A stretch of DNA of 47,843 bases from GCA-002708315 sp964460905 (GTDB taxonomy: Bacteria; Bacteroidota; Bacteroidia; Bacteroidales; F082). A program made the translations under genes and the position numbers. The notes below the pieces were generated by a model. It saw only the letters and a list, made by a program, of their open reading frames with translations, was not told the DNA's origin and ran no database searches. Of the stretch, positions 35,676 through 47,700 are shown piece after piece (positions within the stretch are counted from its first letter, which is position 1; the number at the start of each line of letters is the position of its first letter). The DNA is taken from contig CAYWRM010000032.1 of NCBI GenBank assembly GCA_964460905.1, positions 1 through 47,843 on the forward strand. Reading direction: 5' to 3'.

Positions 35676-36995
35676 ATGAATAAAATTCTTCTCATAATAC
35701 AGCGCGAATACCTCTCCAGAGTTAAAAAACGGTCATTTATTGTAATGACAATTATTGGGCCTATATTAATGGCAGCAATGATAATACTTCCGGCATTCCT
35801 TGCCGATTGGAGTGAGGCTACAGAAAAGCGAGTTGCAGTACTTGATGAAACCGGCTGGTTTTTAGAAAAATTTAAAGATCAGGATAATATTACTTTCTAT
35901 TATGTTTTTGATGATCTGGAAACCGAAAAAGAGAATGCTCTAAATAAAAATGGCGATTTGCTACTGTATATACCAGCTACCGAGCTTAATATTCCGGTAA
36001 ATTCTGAACTCTATTCGATAAAACAGCCAGGTTTAAATGTTACATCCTATATTAAATCGGTGATGAAACAGATTGTTGAAAACAAAAAACTCCTTGCATC
36101 AGGCATAGACCCTGAAATTATTAAATCATCCAAGGTTACAATTAACCTTAGCACGATAAAAGTAGAAGAAGACGGTATTGAGAAAAAAAGTAATACTGAA
36201 GTTGAAGTTGGCCTTGCTATTTTCGCAGGGATTTTGATTTATTTTTTCATTTTCATGTTTGGCGTTCAGGTTATGAAAGGGGTTATGGAAGAAAAATCGA
36301 ATAGAATTGTGGAAGTTATTATTTCATCAGTTAAACCATTTCAATTAATGCTAGGCAAAATAATTGGAATTGCTTTCGTAGGCTTAACACAATTTACTCT
36401 TTGGATTCTTCTAACATTTATTTTTATAGGCATTTTCCAAACTGGTATACTCACCGATGCAAGTTCAGGCATGGAAATGCTAGGTAGCCAAAATGAAATT
36501 ATTCAAAAAGTAAGTGAAAGTAATTCCGGAGTAGATCCTATGGTCATGGTAAATGAAATAATAGGAGGCATAAATATCAAAGTTATGCTATTTAGTTTTA
36601 TTTTCTATTTCTTAGGAGGGTATCTTCTTTATTCATCACTATTTGCAGCCATTGGCGGAGCAATTGATAATGACACCGACAGTCAGCAGTTTATGCTACC
36701 TGTTTCAATACCTCTGATTTTCTCAATTGCACTTTCAGGAGTAATAATAAATCAACCCGACAGCACACTGGCTATTTGGATGTCGATGATCCCATTTACA
36801 TCGCCAATAACAATGATGATGCGTATTCCATTTGGTGTACCAATGTGGCAACTTTGGACATCGATGGGGTTGTTAATCATTGGCTTTGTTATCTCAACAT
36901 GGATTGCCGGCAAAATATATCGCACAGGCATTCTCATGTATGGACAAAAAGTTAGTTACGCGATATTATGGAAATGGCTTACTAAGAAGTATTAA
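35676..36995 (+). CDS. ABC transporter permease (NatB-like, ABC-2 type)
   Basis: A 439-residue membrane subunit. TM1 is at about residues 20-40 (SFIVMTIIGPILMAAMIILPAF), followed by an extracytoplasmic domain of about 140 residues. Further helices run from about 180 to the end, with the typical EEKSNRIVEVIISSVKPFQLMLGKI cytoplasmic loop near residue 205. It is the partner of the ATPase gene just upstream. The mRNA ends at a long inverted repeat that starts 7 bases after the stop. Confidence 0.92.
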   Translation: MNKILLIIQREYLSRVKKRSFIVMTIIGPILMAAMIILPAFLADWSEATEKRVAVLDETGWFLEKFKDQDNITFYYVFDDLETEKENALNKNGDLLLYIPATELNIPVNSELYSIKQPGLNVTSYIKSVMKQIVENKKLLASGIDPEIIKSSKVTINLSTIKVEEDGIEKKSNTEVEVGLAIFAGILIYFFIFMFGVQVMKGVMEEKSNRIVEVIISSVKPFQLMLGKIIGIAFVGLTQFTLWILLTFIFIGIFQTGILTDASSGMEMLGSQNEIIQKVSESNSGVDPMVMVNEIIGGINIKVMLFSFIFYFLGGYLLYSSLFAAIGGAIDNDTDSQQFMLPVSIPLIFSIALSGVIINQPDSTLAIWMSMIPFTSPITMMMRIPFGVPMWQLWTSMGLLIIGFVISTWIAGKIYRTGILMYGQKVSYAILWKWLTKKY

Positions 36996-36999
36996 TACT

Positions 37000-37031
37000 A
37001 ACCTTCCAGAGTCTGCAAAACCTGGAAGAGT
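37000..37031. repeat. Palindromic repeat, copy 2 (CTTCCAG-N12-CTGGAAG)
   Basis: The arms 37003-37009 and 37022-37028 with a 12-base loop AGTCTGCAAAAC. Matches copy 1 at 33268-33299 with one mismatch over 32 bases. Confidence 0.7.
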
Positions 37032-37115
37032 TAATTTTAAAACCGACCTGTAAGAATTGATTTTGAACTCTGTTCTGTAAGAGTTGGTACTAACTCTATT
37101 CAAGACTCTGGAAGG
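37002..37115. terminator. Long inverted repeat between convergent genes
   Basis: CCTTCCAGAGTCT (37002-37014) and AGACTCTGGAAGG (37103-37115) are a perfect 13-bp inverted repeat around 88 bases. It fills the junction between the ABC permease stop (36995) and the lipoprotein stop on the other strand (37139), so it may end transcription from both sides. Copy 2 of the palindrome lies within its left half, giving two alternative folds. Confidence 0.5.
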
Positions 37116-37138
37116 TCTTGCAGGCTCTCGAAGGTCAT

Positions 37139-37600
37139 TTATTGCATACTTTTCTGCAGGTAAAAATGCTGCTTTTTATTACCTCTAATATCTGAAATAG
37201 TTACAATAAGCAAACTATCTTTTTCAACTGAATATTTAATTATCGAAGGAAAATCATTTTCAGGATTCATAAAAGTCCAACTATTTATAGATGCATCTAT
37301 CAATAAAAAATCAACACTTTGGCTTTCATCTACCAAATTAACTTTATAGTAAATAGAGTCCCCTACCCTTTCAATCGACAATGATTCAAAAAATGAAGTA
37401 TCCACACCATTCATGCTAAAACCCTCTCCTTCAAACCTGTTTTCACTCGTACGCCTCCAATTTTCATTGAACTCTACACCTTTATACGACAACCAATTAC
37501 CCTCAATATTTCTTAAATTAATCATACTATAGGAAGGGCTAGGATCAATACATGAAGAGTCAAAAAAAAGTAATAATAAAAAAAGTAATAATGATCTCAT
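37139..37600 (-). CDS. DUF6265-like lipoprotein
   Basis: A 153-residue lipoprotein. The signal MRSLLLFLLLLFFDSSC places the lipid Cys at residue 17. The mature domain (NLRNIEGNWLSYKG, ENWRRTSENRFEGEGFSM, TSFFESLSIERVGDSIYY, FMNPENDFPSIIKY) follows the pattern of DUF6265 proteins, which are small beta-barrel-like domains of unknown function. It is a single gene, convergent with the ABC operon and divergent from secDF. Confidence 0.75.
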   Translation of the reverse strand: MRSLLLFLLLLFFDSSCIDPSPSYSMINLRNIEGNWLSYKGVEFNENWRRTSENRFEGEGFSMNGVDTSFFESLSIERVGDSIYYKVNLVDESQSVDFLLIDASINSWTFMNPENDFPSIIKYSVEKDSLLIVTISDIRGNKKQHFYLQKSMQ

Positions 37601-37642
37601 TTACAGCTACAATTAAAGTGTTTAAAGTTAATTAAAATCAAT

Positions 37643-37673
37643 TTGCTAATTCACAAATATTATTTTACTTTTG
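37643..37673 (+). promoter_or_regulatory. Bacteroidota-type promoter TTG-N20-TACTTTTG for secDF
   Basis: TTG at 37643-37645, 20 bases, TACTTTTG at 37666-37673. This has the same spacing as the promoter at 19312-19342. It predicts a start near 37680 and a leader of about 37 bases before the ATG at 37717. Confidence 0.7.
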
Positions 37674-37716
37674 CACCCTCAAAAAAACGAAGTAATTAAT
37701 TAATAACTAAGATCAA

Positions 37717-40700
37717 ATGCAGAATAGAGGAGCTATTAAGTTTTTTGCCATTGCTTTTGCGTTAGTTTGTCTTTATCAACTAAGCTTTACACTTGTAACC
37801 AGCAGAGTTGAAAAGAAAGCTAAAGAATATGCGAGAAACGAAATCGCGGTTCAGCAGGCCAATGAACTTGCAGAAGGAAATAAGGTTCTTGAAACCTATT
37901 TAATGGATTCTATTGCTATTGCAAGAGAAACCTATTACCTTGACAGTATTTCTAATGTTGTAGTTTACAATATATTAGTAGCTGAATACACTTTTAAAGA
38001 TTGTAAAGAAAGAGAGATAAATCTCGGCCTTGACCTTAAAGGCGGTATGAATGTAGTACTGGAAGTATCAGTAGGAGACATCGTTAATGCCCTTTCAGGT
38101 AATAGTCAGGATCCTGTTTTTAGAGAAGCCATGAAACTAGCCTATCAAAAGCAGAAAAATAGCGGACAAGGATTTGTTACATTATTTGGTGAATCATTTA
38201 ACGAAGTAGATCCAAATGCCAGACTAGCTTCAATTTTCCTTTATGAATTTAAAGATAAAGGAATTACTACAAACTCCACCAACGAAGAGGTATTGTCTGT
38301 TATCAACAAAGAAGCCGATGAAGCTATTGACAGATCATATCAAATACTACGTACTCGTATCGACCGTTTTGGTGTAGCACAACCAAATATTCAAAAACTA
38401 GCTACCACCGGTCGTATTGCAATAGAACTACCTGGTATTAAAGACCCTCAGCGTGTGCGGAAACTCTTACAAGGTACTGCTAAACTTGAATTTTGGGAAA
38501 CATATAATTTTTCTGATCTTTACACATACTTTGATGAAGCAAATGCTACTTTAAAAACTGAAGAGGTATTAGAAGAAGAAACTATAGAAGCAAAAGCAAA
38601 TAAAGAAGCTGCTACCCAACAAACCGCAGATAAAACAAAAACTGATGGCGAAGCTGGTGAAGATACTAAGATTGAGGAGGACGAAGCTCAAGAATCAACA
38701 AACAAACTGCTAGAGCAAATTGAAGCTGATACAACTGCTGATGCTGTTGATGAATCAAACTTTGCTGATTATGCAAAAAAATATCCTCTTTATGCATACC
38801 TACAACCATCATACGCTCAAGATGAATCAGGGAAACCTTATCCTGCAAACACCGCTCGCGTTGGGGTTGCTGCCATAAAAGATACAGCACGTATTAATAA
38901 CCTACTTAAAAAGGTTAAAGATATATTCCCTAGAGACTTAAAACTTGTTTGGTCTGTTAAACCAAATCCACAAACTCCTGATGTACTAGAGCTAGTGGCA
39001 TTAAAAGCAAGCTATCGTGATGGTAGTGCTGCTTTAGGTGGTGATGTTATTGTTGATGCCCGTCAGGATTATGATCAAAATGGTGGTATTGCTGTTGATA
39101 TGCAGATGAATGCTCAGGGTGCTAAAGTTTGGAAACGACTTACCGGCGAAAGCATTGGTAAACAAATTGCTATTGTTCTTGATAATTATGTTTATTCCTT
39201 TCCAGTTGTAAATGGTGAAATCCCAAGTGGACGTTCATCAATATCAGGTGGAGCCATGGAATTAAATGAGGCACAAGACCTTGCAAACATTCTTAAAGCT
39301 GGTAAATTACCAGCACCAGCTCGTATTGTTGAAGAAGCGGTTGTAGGTCCTTCACTTGGACGTGAGGCTGTAAGTTCGGGAATGAATTCATTCATCCTGG
39401 CATTTATACTTGTATTGGCATATATGATTGTTTATTATAATAGAGCCGGCCTTGTTGCAAACTTTGCACTACTTACTAATATGTTCTTCCTGTTTGGTGT
39501 ACTTGCATCATTAGGTGCTGTGCTTACCCTTCCGGGGATGGCAGGTATTGTACTTACGCTGGGTATGGCTGTTGATGCAAACGTAATTATATATGAACGT
39601 ATCAAAGAAGAAATTAGAGCAGGTAAAGGTTTAAGGCTTGCAATTACTGATGGTTATAAAAATGCTTATTCTGCTATTATTGATGGTAACGTAACAACAT
39701 TGTTAACAGGTATTGTGCTTTACGTATTTGGTACAGGTCCGGTACAAGGTTTTGCTACTACATTGATAATTGGTCTGTTATCGTCACTATTTACTTCGAT
39801 CTTTATTTCCAGAATGATTTTTACCTGGATGTTAAATACAAACAAAAAGATTAACTTTTCTACAAAAGCTACGGCTAATATATTGGCTAATACCAAGTTT
39901 AATTTTATTGATTCCAGAAAAAAAGCTTATATATTTTCAGCCATTCTAATCATTATCAGTATTGGATCGTTAGCTACCAAAGGATTGAACTTTGGTATTG
40001 ATTTTACAGGAGGACGGACTTATATTATTAGATTTGACAAAGATGTTGACACTGAAGAAGCAAGAAAGTTACTTACAGCCGAGTTTGACAATAATGCTCC
40101 TGAAGTAAAAACTTTTGGTGCCAACTCTCAGATAAAAGTAACTACAAAGTACTTAATTGATGAAGATGGAGTTGAAGTTGATGGTATTATCCAGGAAAAA
40201 CTTCATAACGGACTAAAAGGCTTTTATACTGAAGAAATAAAATATTATGACTTTTCATCTGACACAGAAGGCGAAAATAAAATGTTAGGCATATTAAGCT
40301 CACAAAAAATTGGGCCTACTATAGCTTACGATATTAGAAACAAAGCATACTTTGCAATATTTTTTGCACTAATTATCATCTTCATCTATATTGCTGCGCG
40401 ATTTAAGAAATGGCAATTTGGCCTTGCAGGTGTTGCTGCTCTGTTCCATGATACGTTAATCACTATGGGACTATTCTCATTATTCTATGGCATACTTCCA
40501 TTTAGCATGGAAATCGATCAGGCATTTATTGCAGCTATCCTTACTATTATAGGATACTCTATTAATGATACAGTGATTATTTTTGACCGTATTCGTGAAA
40601 ACACATCACTATTCCCTAAACACAGTATAAAGAGTAATATAAACACAGGGTTAAACAGTACTTTAGCACGTACAATTAACACATCAGGAACTACACTTGT

Positions 40701-40908
40701 TGTATTGCTTGTGATCTTCATCTTCGGTGGTGAAGTTATCCGAGGGTTTATTTTTGCATTGCTGATTGGTGTATCAGTAGGTACTTATTCATCATTATTT
40801 ACAGCCAGCCCAATTGCATATGATTTGCTTAGGGGTGATAAACAAGAAAGAGAACTTGCTGAAAAAGAAGCCAAGTTAAAAGCTAAGAAAACAACTAAGA
40901 AAAAATAA
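37717..40908 (+). CDS. secDF: Protein translocase subunit SecDF (fused)
   Basis: An inner-membrane component that uses the proton gradient to pull exported proteins through SecYEG; 1063 residues, SecD and SecF in one chain as usual in Bacteroidota. TM1 is at about residues 7-25. The SecD P1 region has INLGLDLKGGMNVVLEV, LRTRIDRFGVAQPNIQ and IELPGIKDPQRVRKLLQG. The acidic Glu/Lys/Thr-rich insert of about 65 residues (285-350) is a low-complexity linker. Six helices follow from about 550. The SecF half opens with LNFGIDFTGGRTYIIRF near residue 755 and ends with six helices, including GYSINDTVIIFDRIREN. The C-terminus is Lys-rich. Confidence 0.96.
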   Translation: MQNRGAIKFFAIAFALVCLYQLSFTLVTSRVEKKAKEYARNEIAVQQANELAEGNKVLETYLMDSIAIARETYYLDSISNVVVYNILVAEYTFKDCKEREINLGLDLKGGMNVVLEVSVGDIVNALSGNSQDPVFREAMKLAYQKQKNSGQGFVTLFGESFNEVDPNARLASIFLYEFKDKGITTNSTNEEVLSVINKEADEAIDRSYQILRTRIDRFGVAQPNIQKLATTGRIAIELPGIKDPQRVRKLLQGTAKLEFWETYNFSDLYTYFDEANATLKTEEVLEEETIEAKANKEAATQQTADKTKTDGEAGEDTKIEEDEAQESTNKLLEQIEADTTADAVDESNFADYAKKYPLYAYLQPSYAQDESGKPYPANTARVGVAAIKDTARINNLLKKVKDIFPRDLKLVWSVKPNPQTPDVLELVALKASYRDGSAALGGDVIVDARQDYDQNGGIAVDMQMNAQGAKVWKRLTGESIGKQIAIVLDNYVYSFPVVNGEIPSGRSSISGGAMELNEAQDLANILKAGKLPAPARIVEEAVVGPSLGREAVSSGMNSFILAFILVLAYMIVYYNRAGLVANFALLTNMFFLFGVLASLGAVLTLPGMAGIVLTLGMAVDANVIIYERIKEEIRAGKGLRLAITDGYKNAYSAIIDGNVTTLLTGIVLYVFGTGPVQGFATTLIIGLLSSLFTSIFISRMIFTWMLNTNKKINFSTKATANILANTKFNFIDSRKKAYIFSAILIIISIGSLATKGLNFGIDFTGGRTYIIRFDKDVDTEEARKLLTAEFDNNAPEVKTFGANSQIKVTTKYLIDEDGVEVDGIIQEKLHNGLKGFYTEEIKYYDFSSDTEGENKMLGILSSQKIGPTIAYDIRNKAYFAIFFALIIIFIYIAARFKKWQFGLAGVAALFHDTLITMGLFSLFYGILPFSMEIDQAFIAAILTIIGYSINDTVIIFDRIRENTSLFPKHSIKSNINTGLNSTLARTINTSGTTLVVLLVIFIFGGEVIRGFIFALLIGVSVGTYSSLFTASPIAYDLLRGDKQERELAEKEAKLKAKKTTKKK

Positions 40909-40928
40909 TTTCTGTTGTTAAAATTTAT

Positions 40929-40963
40929 AAAAGTCCCTTTGCAATGCATGGGGACTTTTTTTG
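40929..40963 (+). terminator. Rho-independent terminator after secDF
   Basis: AAAAGTCCC (40929-40937) and GGGACTTTT (40951-40959) form a perfect 9-bp stem around 13 bases, followed by a T run. It ends the secDF transcript about 20 bases after the stop. Confidence 0.85.
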
Positions 40964-41733
40964 TTATTTGACTTTTTTTTCCTGAAATAGATTTACAAAA
41001 AAAGAAGTGTATTTGAAAAATCAGAATAAGTTGATTATACAAAGCACACAAAACAGGATTTCAGTTTATCCTTAAATTATACCAAATATACCCCCATAAT
41101 ATCGCATATAAATTGATCCTTTATGCCTGCGGCAGGCAGGTTTCCCATATTCTTCAGCTAAAAATATTTCCGTAGCTATAGCTATAGAACTAAATTATGA
41201 AGAATAGTAGGTGCAAAAGATGCATATAATATTACAAGATTCTATGATGGGTTAGTATAATTTCGAATATGAAAAAAATCACTCAATTTCTTATACGTCA
41301 TTATGAAATATAATTTGTATTACAAATAGTAACAGAGAATGAACGCTAGTCCAGCTCATCGAAAGTGTAGTTGCTTTGATAGTGAAAATCAAACCCATTA
41401 AATAATCCAAAAACCTTAAACAAAATTTAATGATGTTATAACAAGAGGGTATATCCCTCAAGTAGCAGAATTGTTTTTTTAGAAAAGCAAGTTGAACAAT
41501 CAGATAAGAAAGGGATCATAATTTGATATGATGATTTGAGTTGCTGAAAAGGGAGTTTAATATACGTCGGAAAAAAATCCAAATCCAAATAATAAGAAGT
41601 TTTGCGGACAAAAAATGGATTATTTGTACTGTATTATCCCTTTGGTTAATTATATATTACCTACCTTTACAAAAAACCTATATATATTATTTAGGACTAG
41701 TCATTTAACATTCTTAAACTAAATTATTTTGTT
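40964..41733. other. 770-base intergenic region before the giant adhesin
   Basis: No recognisable gene. It holds a GC-rich palindrome (41124-41138), a tiny frame MKKITQFLIRHYEI at about 41271-41315 that is probably chance, and a short hairpin GAGGG-TATAT-CCCTC near 41445-41459. Upstream of the adhesin a weak promoter-like pair (TTTG at 41641-41644, TACCTTTA at 41662-41669, 17 bases apart) is seen. Stops are dense in all frames. Confidence 0.5.
41124..41138. repeat. GC-rich palindrome TGCCTGC-G-GCAGGCA
   Basis: A perfect 7-bp inverted repeat around one G, followed by GGT, standing out in AT-rich DNA. Motifs of this type (CCTGC...GCAGG) occur as dispersed short repeats in several Bacteroidota genomes. 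Only one copy is in this window. Confidence 0.55.
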
Positions 41734-44700
41734 ATGAAAAAAACTACTATTTTACGATGGCTATTTAGTATTTTATTAATAGCTTTCTGGGGCTTTGGTA
41801 CTGCATTAGCGCAGGATTTTAATCGATACCTTGACCCAAATGACAAAGCTGCTATTGCCGAGGAAATGAAAACATTTCTTTTAGAAAGTGGCAGATTTGT
41901 TGATGAAAATAAATCTCCTGGAATCAGAGGATGTGCTACATCCCTCGATGAGGGGTTTGAAGGAGTAGATTTCCCTCCTGCGGGATGGACAGTAATTAAC
42001 GGAGGAGAGCCATTTACTTGGGGAAAGTGGTATGGTATGGCGCATACCGGTAATATTGCAGCTGGTATCTTGTATGGTTCAACTGCTCACAATGATTGGC
42101 TTATTACTCCGGCAATTCAACCTGAAATTGGTAACGTGGACTTGTCATTTTGGTCAAGGAATTTAAGTTCAGTTCAAATAGACGAGTTTAATGTTATGTT
42201 ATCAACCACTGGTAACGATGAAGCTGATTTTACAGTTACCCTGGCTGAAAATGTAGGTCCTCCAGCAACTTACACTCAATATACATACGATTTAACTGCA
42301 TATATTGGGCAAATTGTTTATGTTGCTGTACAAGCCATATCTACAGATGAATTTGCACTTTTTGTCGATGATTTCTTAGGACCTGATTTCTTTTATCCAA
42401 CTACTCCATATTTTAATGGGGCTAGTAGGGTTGATTTTTATTATAGTTACGACCTTGGAGTTTACGAAGAAACATATGAGATATCTAACTGTGGCACTAC
42501 AGATGATTTGAATGTGTCTTTAAATGCAGCCAATCCTGAACTTGCAATTAGTGGATTACCCACTACAATACCGGCTGGTGGTTCAGCAATTATAACAGTA
42601 ACCTTTACACCTGGTGTTGGTAATACGGGTTCCTATTATGGTTCATTTGATCTGAATACCAATGATCCTGGCAATCCATTAGTGTCAGTTGATGTTTATT
42701 CACAAGTTTATGAGGCAGTAATTACTACATGTTTGTATCAAAATTTTAATGCTATAAGTAATTATTACAAGCCTGATAATTGGAGAGGAGGTTTTTCAGT
42801 AAGAACCTCAGGAGGTGTTGACGACTCACATAGGTTTACAAGAAATTTGTACGGTGGTACTTATTCTAGTAGGGGTCAATTTTCAACCAATTTTATAGTA
42901 TTACCTGCAAACTCTAAATTTCAGTTCGATTATAGGGCTGTTGATTATTCATATTATCCTACAACTCCTACGCCTGCCGATTATTTTGCATTTACTGTTT
43001 ACATAAGCACTGATTATGGTGTAACACATACACCAATTTACGTATATGATGAAACAGCTCATGTTGAAACTCTTGATTATAAAAACGTTGAAATCGATTT
43101 ATCAGCTTATATTGGAGAAACAGTTTTATTTACTGTGGAAGTAGAAAATATTGATGGAAACTTTTACCTTGATTTAGACAATTTGGGTGTTCTGACAGGT
43201 GATCATGGTTTAGTAATTAATAATCCTGTACTCAATATGGGTTATCGACCAATAGGTGCATGGATGAAAACAGCCAGCTACGAAATTGTTAATAATCCTC
43301 CTGATGGTGATGTTATAATCACACAAGCTGATATTGATGAAAACTTTGGTGGTTTTCTAGCTGTTGATGCACCTGTACTTCCATTTGAATTTGCTATTTG
43401 TGAAACTACCTATGAATTTGGAATAAGTACCACTGAAGAAGTAGTCACTGATGGTGCATTTGCCGGTAACTTTGCTCTTTTCTATGGAGGAGCTCGTGCC
43501 ATTGCACATGCAACTTATTCAGGAAATGCCTATACACCTGATGAAGGTGATGTATGGGAAATTGCTTTTGATGGTAATGCTGCCACATTCCCTGAAAGTG
43601 TTCCAATGGGAACATTCCGCGATAACTACAATATGCCTGGTGCTGATGCTGATGGCTGGGATGTTGTTTATATGTTTACGTTTGGTACTGATGTAGTGTT
43701 TAATGCAGGTCTTACTGCAACAGACGCTAAAATGGCTATATACCCAGTAGGTTTTGATGGTATTGGTGGTCCTGATATGGATAACGAACTTTTCAATGGT
43801 ACAACAGCTCTTGTTGACATTGAACTTGCCGCAGGTACATATTATATGGCAGTAAGTACAACAGGTACCGATTATGACCTGGATGTAACTTTCCCGGATA
43901 TGCCTCTACCTGATGCTGCAACTTATGTTGCTCCTTTCGACGGAGAAACAGGTATCATTAATGGCAATAACCTTGAATGGACATTTGGTGCCAATACAAT
44001 TGATTACCAGGTAATACTTGGAACAACTTATCCACCAACAGACGAGGTTGTTCCTTGGACAAATGATCTTGCTGAATTATATACTTTGGTTAATACTATG
44101 CCTGATCTCCAGTATTTCTGGCAGGTAAACACAGGTAATAGTACCGGAACTACCAATGGTCCAATATGGGGCTTTACGGCTACTATTACTCCTCCTTCAG
44201 GACTAGTAGTAACACTTGACGATCCTGGAGAAAGTTCACCTACAGTAAATACATCACTTACATGGGATGCACCTTTAATAAGAGCGTTTCTTGGATATAA
44301 TGTATATCGTAATGGTATAAAACTTAATACTGATCTTCTTACATCAGAAATGTATTCTGACTTAGGTTTAGCTCGTAATATGTCATATACATATTATGTA
44401 ACCTCTGTATTTGATCAAGGTGAATCAGAGCCTTCACATATGGTTACTGTAACTTCGTTGGGTGTGGGTACATTTAATGGTGTAGTAACCGATATATTAA
44501 CAACCGATCCAATTGAAAATGCATTAGTAAAAATACTAGGATATGAGCATTCATATTACCTAACCACCAACAACCTTGGTGAATATTCAACATTAGCTTA
44601 TGCCGGCACTTATGATATTGCTGTATCTGCTGAAGCTTATAATTTTGTTACAGATGGTCCCATAGCATTAACTCATGGGGCCACCGAAACAAATGACTTT

Positions 44701-47700
44701 GCATTAACAGAGACTCCTTTACCAGTTGGTGATGTTGTAGCAGAGGAAATTAGTGATGATGAAGTTCTTGTTTCATGGAGCGATACTGCCCCTGTGCCAA
44801 TTGCTGAATGGATTGCTCACGATAATGGTGTTAATTATGGAGGTGTTACGGCATATGGTAATGGATTTTCATGTGCATCACGCTGGACTCCAATATTACT
44901 TGCCGAATATGCTGGTACTTATCTAACAAAAATTAATTTATTTATTTATAATACTTCAAATTTAGAAATAGAGCTGAACATATGGAAAGGATCCACTCCT
45001 ACTTTAGTTTATACTCAGTCTGTAGCTAGCATAAACTATGGTGAGTGGAATGAATTCACTCTTGATACACCTATTTTAGTTACCGGTAATGAAGAATTAT
45101 GGTTTGGTTATACTCTTATGGACGGATATATAGATGGTTATCCTGCAGGTAAGGATAGCAGTCTTGCCGTTGATGGTTTTGGTAATAAAATGTATTATTA
45201 TGGAAATTGGTATGATCTTTCATATTTTAATATACCTGGAAATTGGAATATTCAGGGATTTGTAACAGATGCTGTTACAAACATGTCACGACCATTGGCA
45301 TCTGTTGAAGGTGCATATTTTAACAATATGCGGCCAGTCTCTCCATCAGCAAAGATTGAGGATTCTGATGAAATTAACACAAGTCCAAGCGCTTCATTAC
45401 CTGCATCAATAGATAATAGCACCCGCGGTATTGTAAGTTATGATGTATACCGTCATAAGGTTTATCAACCCGAAACAGCTGTACTTGTAGGAAATACAAT
45501 TCAGCAAAGTTTTGTTGACTTTGACTGGGGTATCCAGGATTGGGGAGTTTACCGTTGGTCAGTAGTAGTAAAATACGACGCCGGTCAGATAAGTGAACCT
45601 ACTTATTCCAACACTCTTGAAACAGATATGGAAATAATGGTATCAGCAATGGTTAATACCAATTCAGGCGATAGCCCGGCAGGTACTATGGTTGCCTTTA
45701 CAAATACATCTGAATTGGATGAATTTGGCGAACCTATTTATATATTCAGTGCTATGCTTGATGATGCCGGATTTAAATCCTGGGATGATTTCCGTCGTGG
45801 TACTTATGATATAGAAGTTATTCTTCCGGGGTTTACTCCAATTGACGAAACAGGAGTAGATATATTCGATGATGAAGACTTTGAATGGATGCTTGAAGAA
45901 ATTATCGCCATTCCTGGTGACCTATATGTAACCCCAACAGGTTGGGCAACATGGGTAGGTAATACAGGTACTAATCCATTTGAACCATTTATCGAAACCT
46001 TCGATGGACTTGCTAATTTTGAATTACCTGCCGGATGGACAACGTCTCCTGAATCAGGTAACTGGGGAGCACAAAATTCCGACTATGCCGGAGGTGTTGC
46101 ACCAGAGCTGCGTTTTGGATTCTATCCAAGTTCTACCAATGAGTTTTATATAATGACACCTATGTTGAATACCGATGGTCAAGATCAACTTCAATTTTCA
46201 TTTAAACACATGATAAATGATTATAATGGCAATTATACCCTAAGAGTTGTTGCTATTGCTGATGGTGTTGAATATATTATCGAAGAGTGGCTTACTCCTG
46301 AATATCTGCCAGCTACCGATATGAATTACACACTTACCGATGCACATGGTGTTGGAGCCGAAGAGTTCCAGCTAGCTTGGGTATTAAATGGAAATTCATT
46401 TAATATTAACTATTGGTATATTGATAATGTAGTGCTTAACGGACCAACCAGAAACAAAGCAAATCGTGCCTTTGAAGCATACAAAGTATATCATGATGGA
46501 GCATTAATTACAGAAGTAATAGACACCGAATATCAATATGGAACAGAAGGTGAAGTATTGGTAGCTGGAGAAACATACACAGCCGGAGTTGCTGCAGTAT
46601 TCACAATGGGCCAATCAGAAACAGCTGAGTTCGATTGGATTTATGTTCCCTGTGATGACTATGCTGCACCAACAGCATTTACTGCTGCACAAGACGAAGG
46701 AACCCTCAATATTACATTGGAATGGATCAACGTTGATGCTGCTGCTTTAGATACAATTGCCGGTGTTGCAGTATATCGCAATGGTGATCTTTATGGTTTT
46801 GTTGATTTTGATACCGCCGTTGTCAATACATATACTGATGGACCACTTGACTTTGGTACATATAGTTATTGTATTACTTATATTTATGATAGTGGAGCCG
46901 AAACATGCCAGGGCGTAGTTTGCTCAGGAGATGTTGAATTAGATGGCAATGCTGCTGTAGATGGTTTTGTATTCCAGGATGCATATCTTGGAGGCGCACC
47001 AATAGAAGGCGCAGAAGTATATCTTGTAGATGTTGACGATCCTACTATGGAGTTCTTCTACTTTGCAGATACACTTGGTGCTTATGGTGGTGAAATTATA
47101 GCAGGTACTTATGATTATACAGTAAGTGCATGGGGATATATGACAGAAACATTGGATGGTGTTGTAATACCAGAAAATGGAACAGTATCTAACACATTTG
47201 AGTTAGACGAATTCCCTGCACCACCTGTTAATGTAATTGCTACTGAACTCAACGATGATGAAGTACTACTTACATGGAATAATCCACAGTTCTCATTATT
47301 TGAGCCTTACGTTGCAGATATGGGTACAGGAGTACCAGCAGGATGGATAATAGATCCTGCCGCTATGCCAACATGGTTCTGGACAGAAAGTGATGCCGGA
47401 AATCAATTAGGAGGCAAAGCATTTATGTTTGTCGATTCTGATGCAGCCGGGACTGTTGATATGGATGTAACCATGACAACACCTGTTATTGAGTACACAA
47501 TGGGTCAACCTTTATTACTGTTAAATTTCGATCAGTATTACAATTATTATAGTGGTGATTTTGCTGATGTTGAAGTATATGATGGTAATAATTGGGTAGT
47601 TGTATTACATCAAACTAGCGATCAAGGTGGATGGACAAATCCTAGCCATAAATCAATTGATGTAACAGCATATGCCAATCCTGAATTCCAGGTACGTTTC

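Noticed and set aside
41271..41315. 14-codon frame MKKITQFLIRHYEI as a leader peptide
   Set aside because: It has no clear ribosome binding site, no attenuator structure and no biosynthetic gene downstream; most likely chance.
43451..43696. 81-codon plus-strand frame inside the giant adhesin
   Set aside because: The adhesin frame is continuously open across this stretch with coherent domains; this is a shadow frame.
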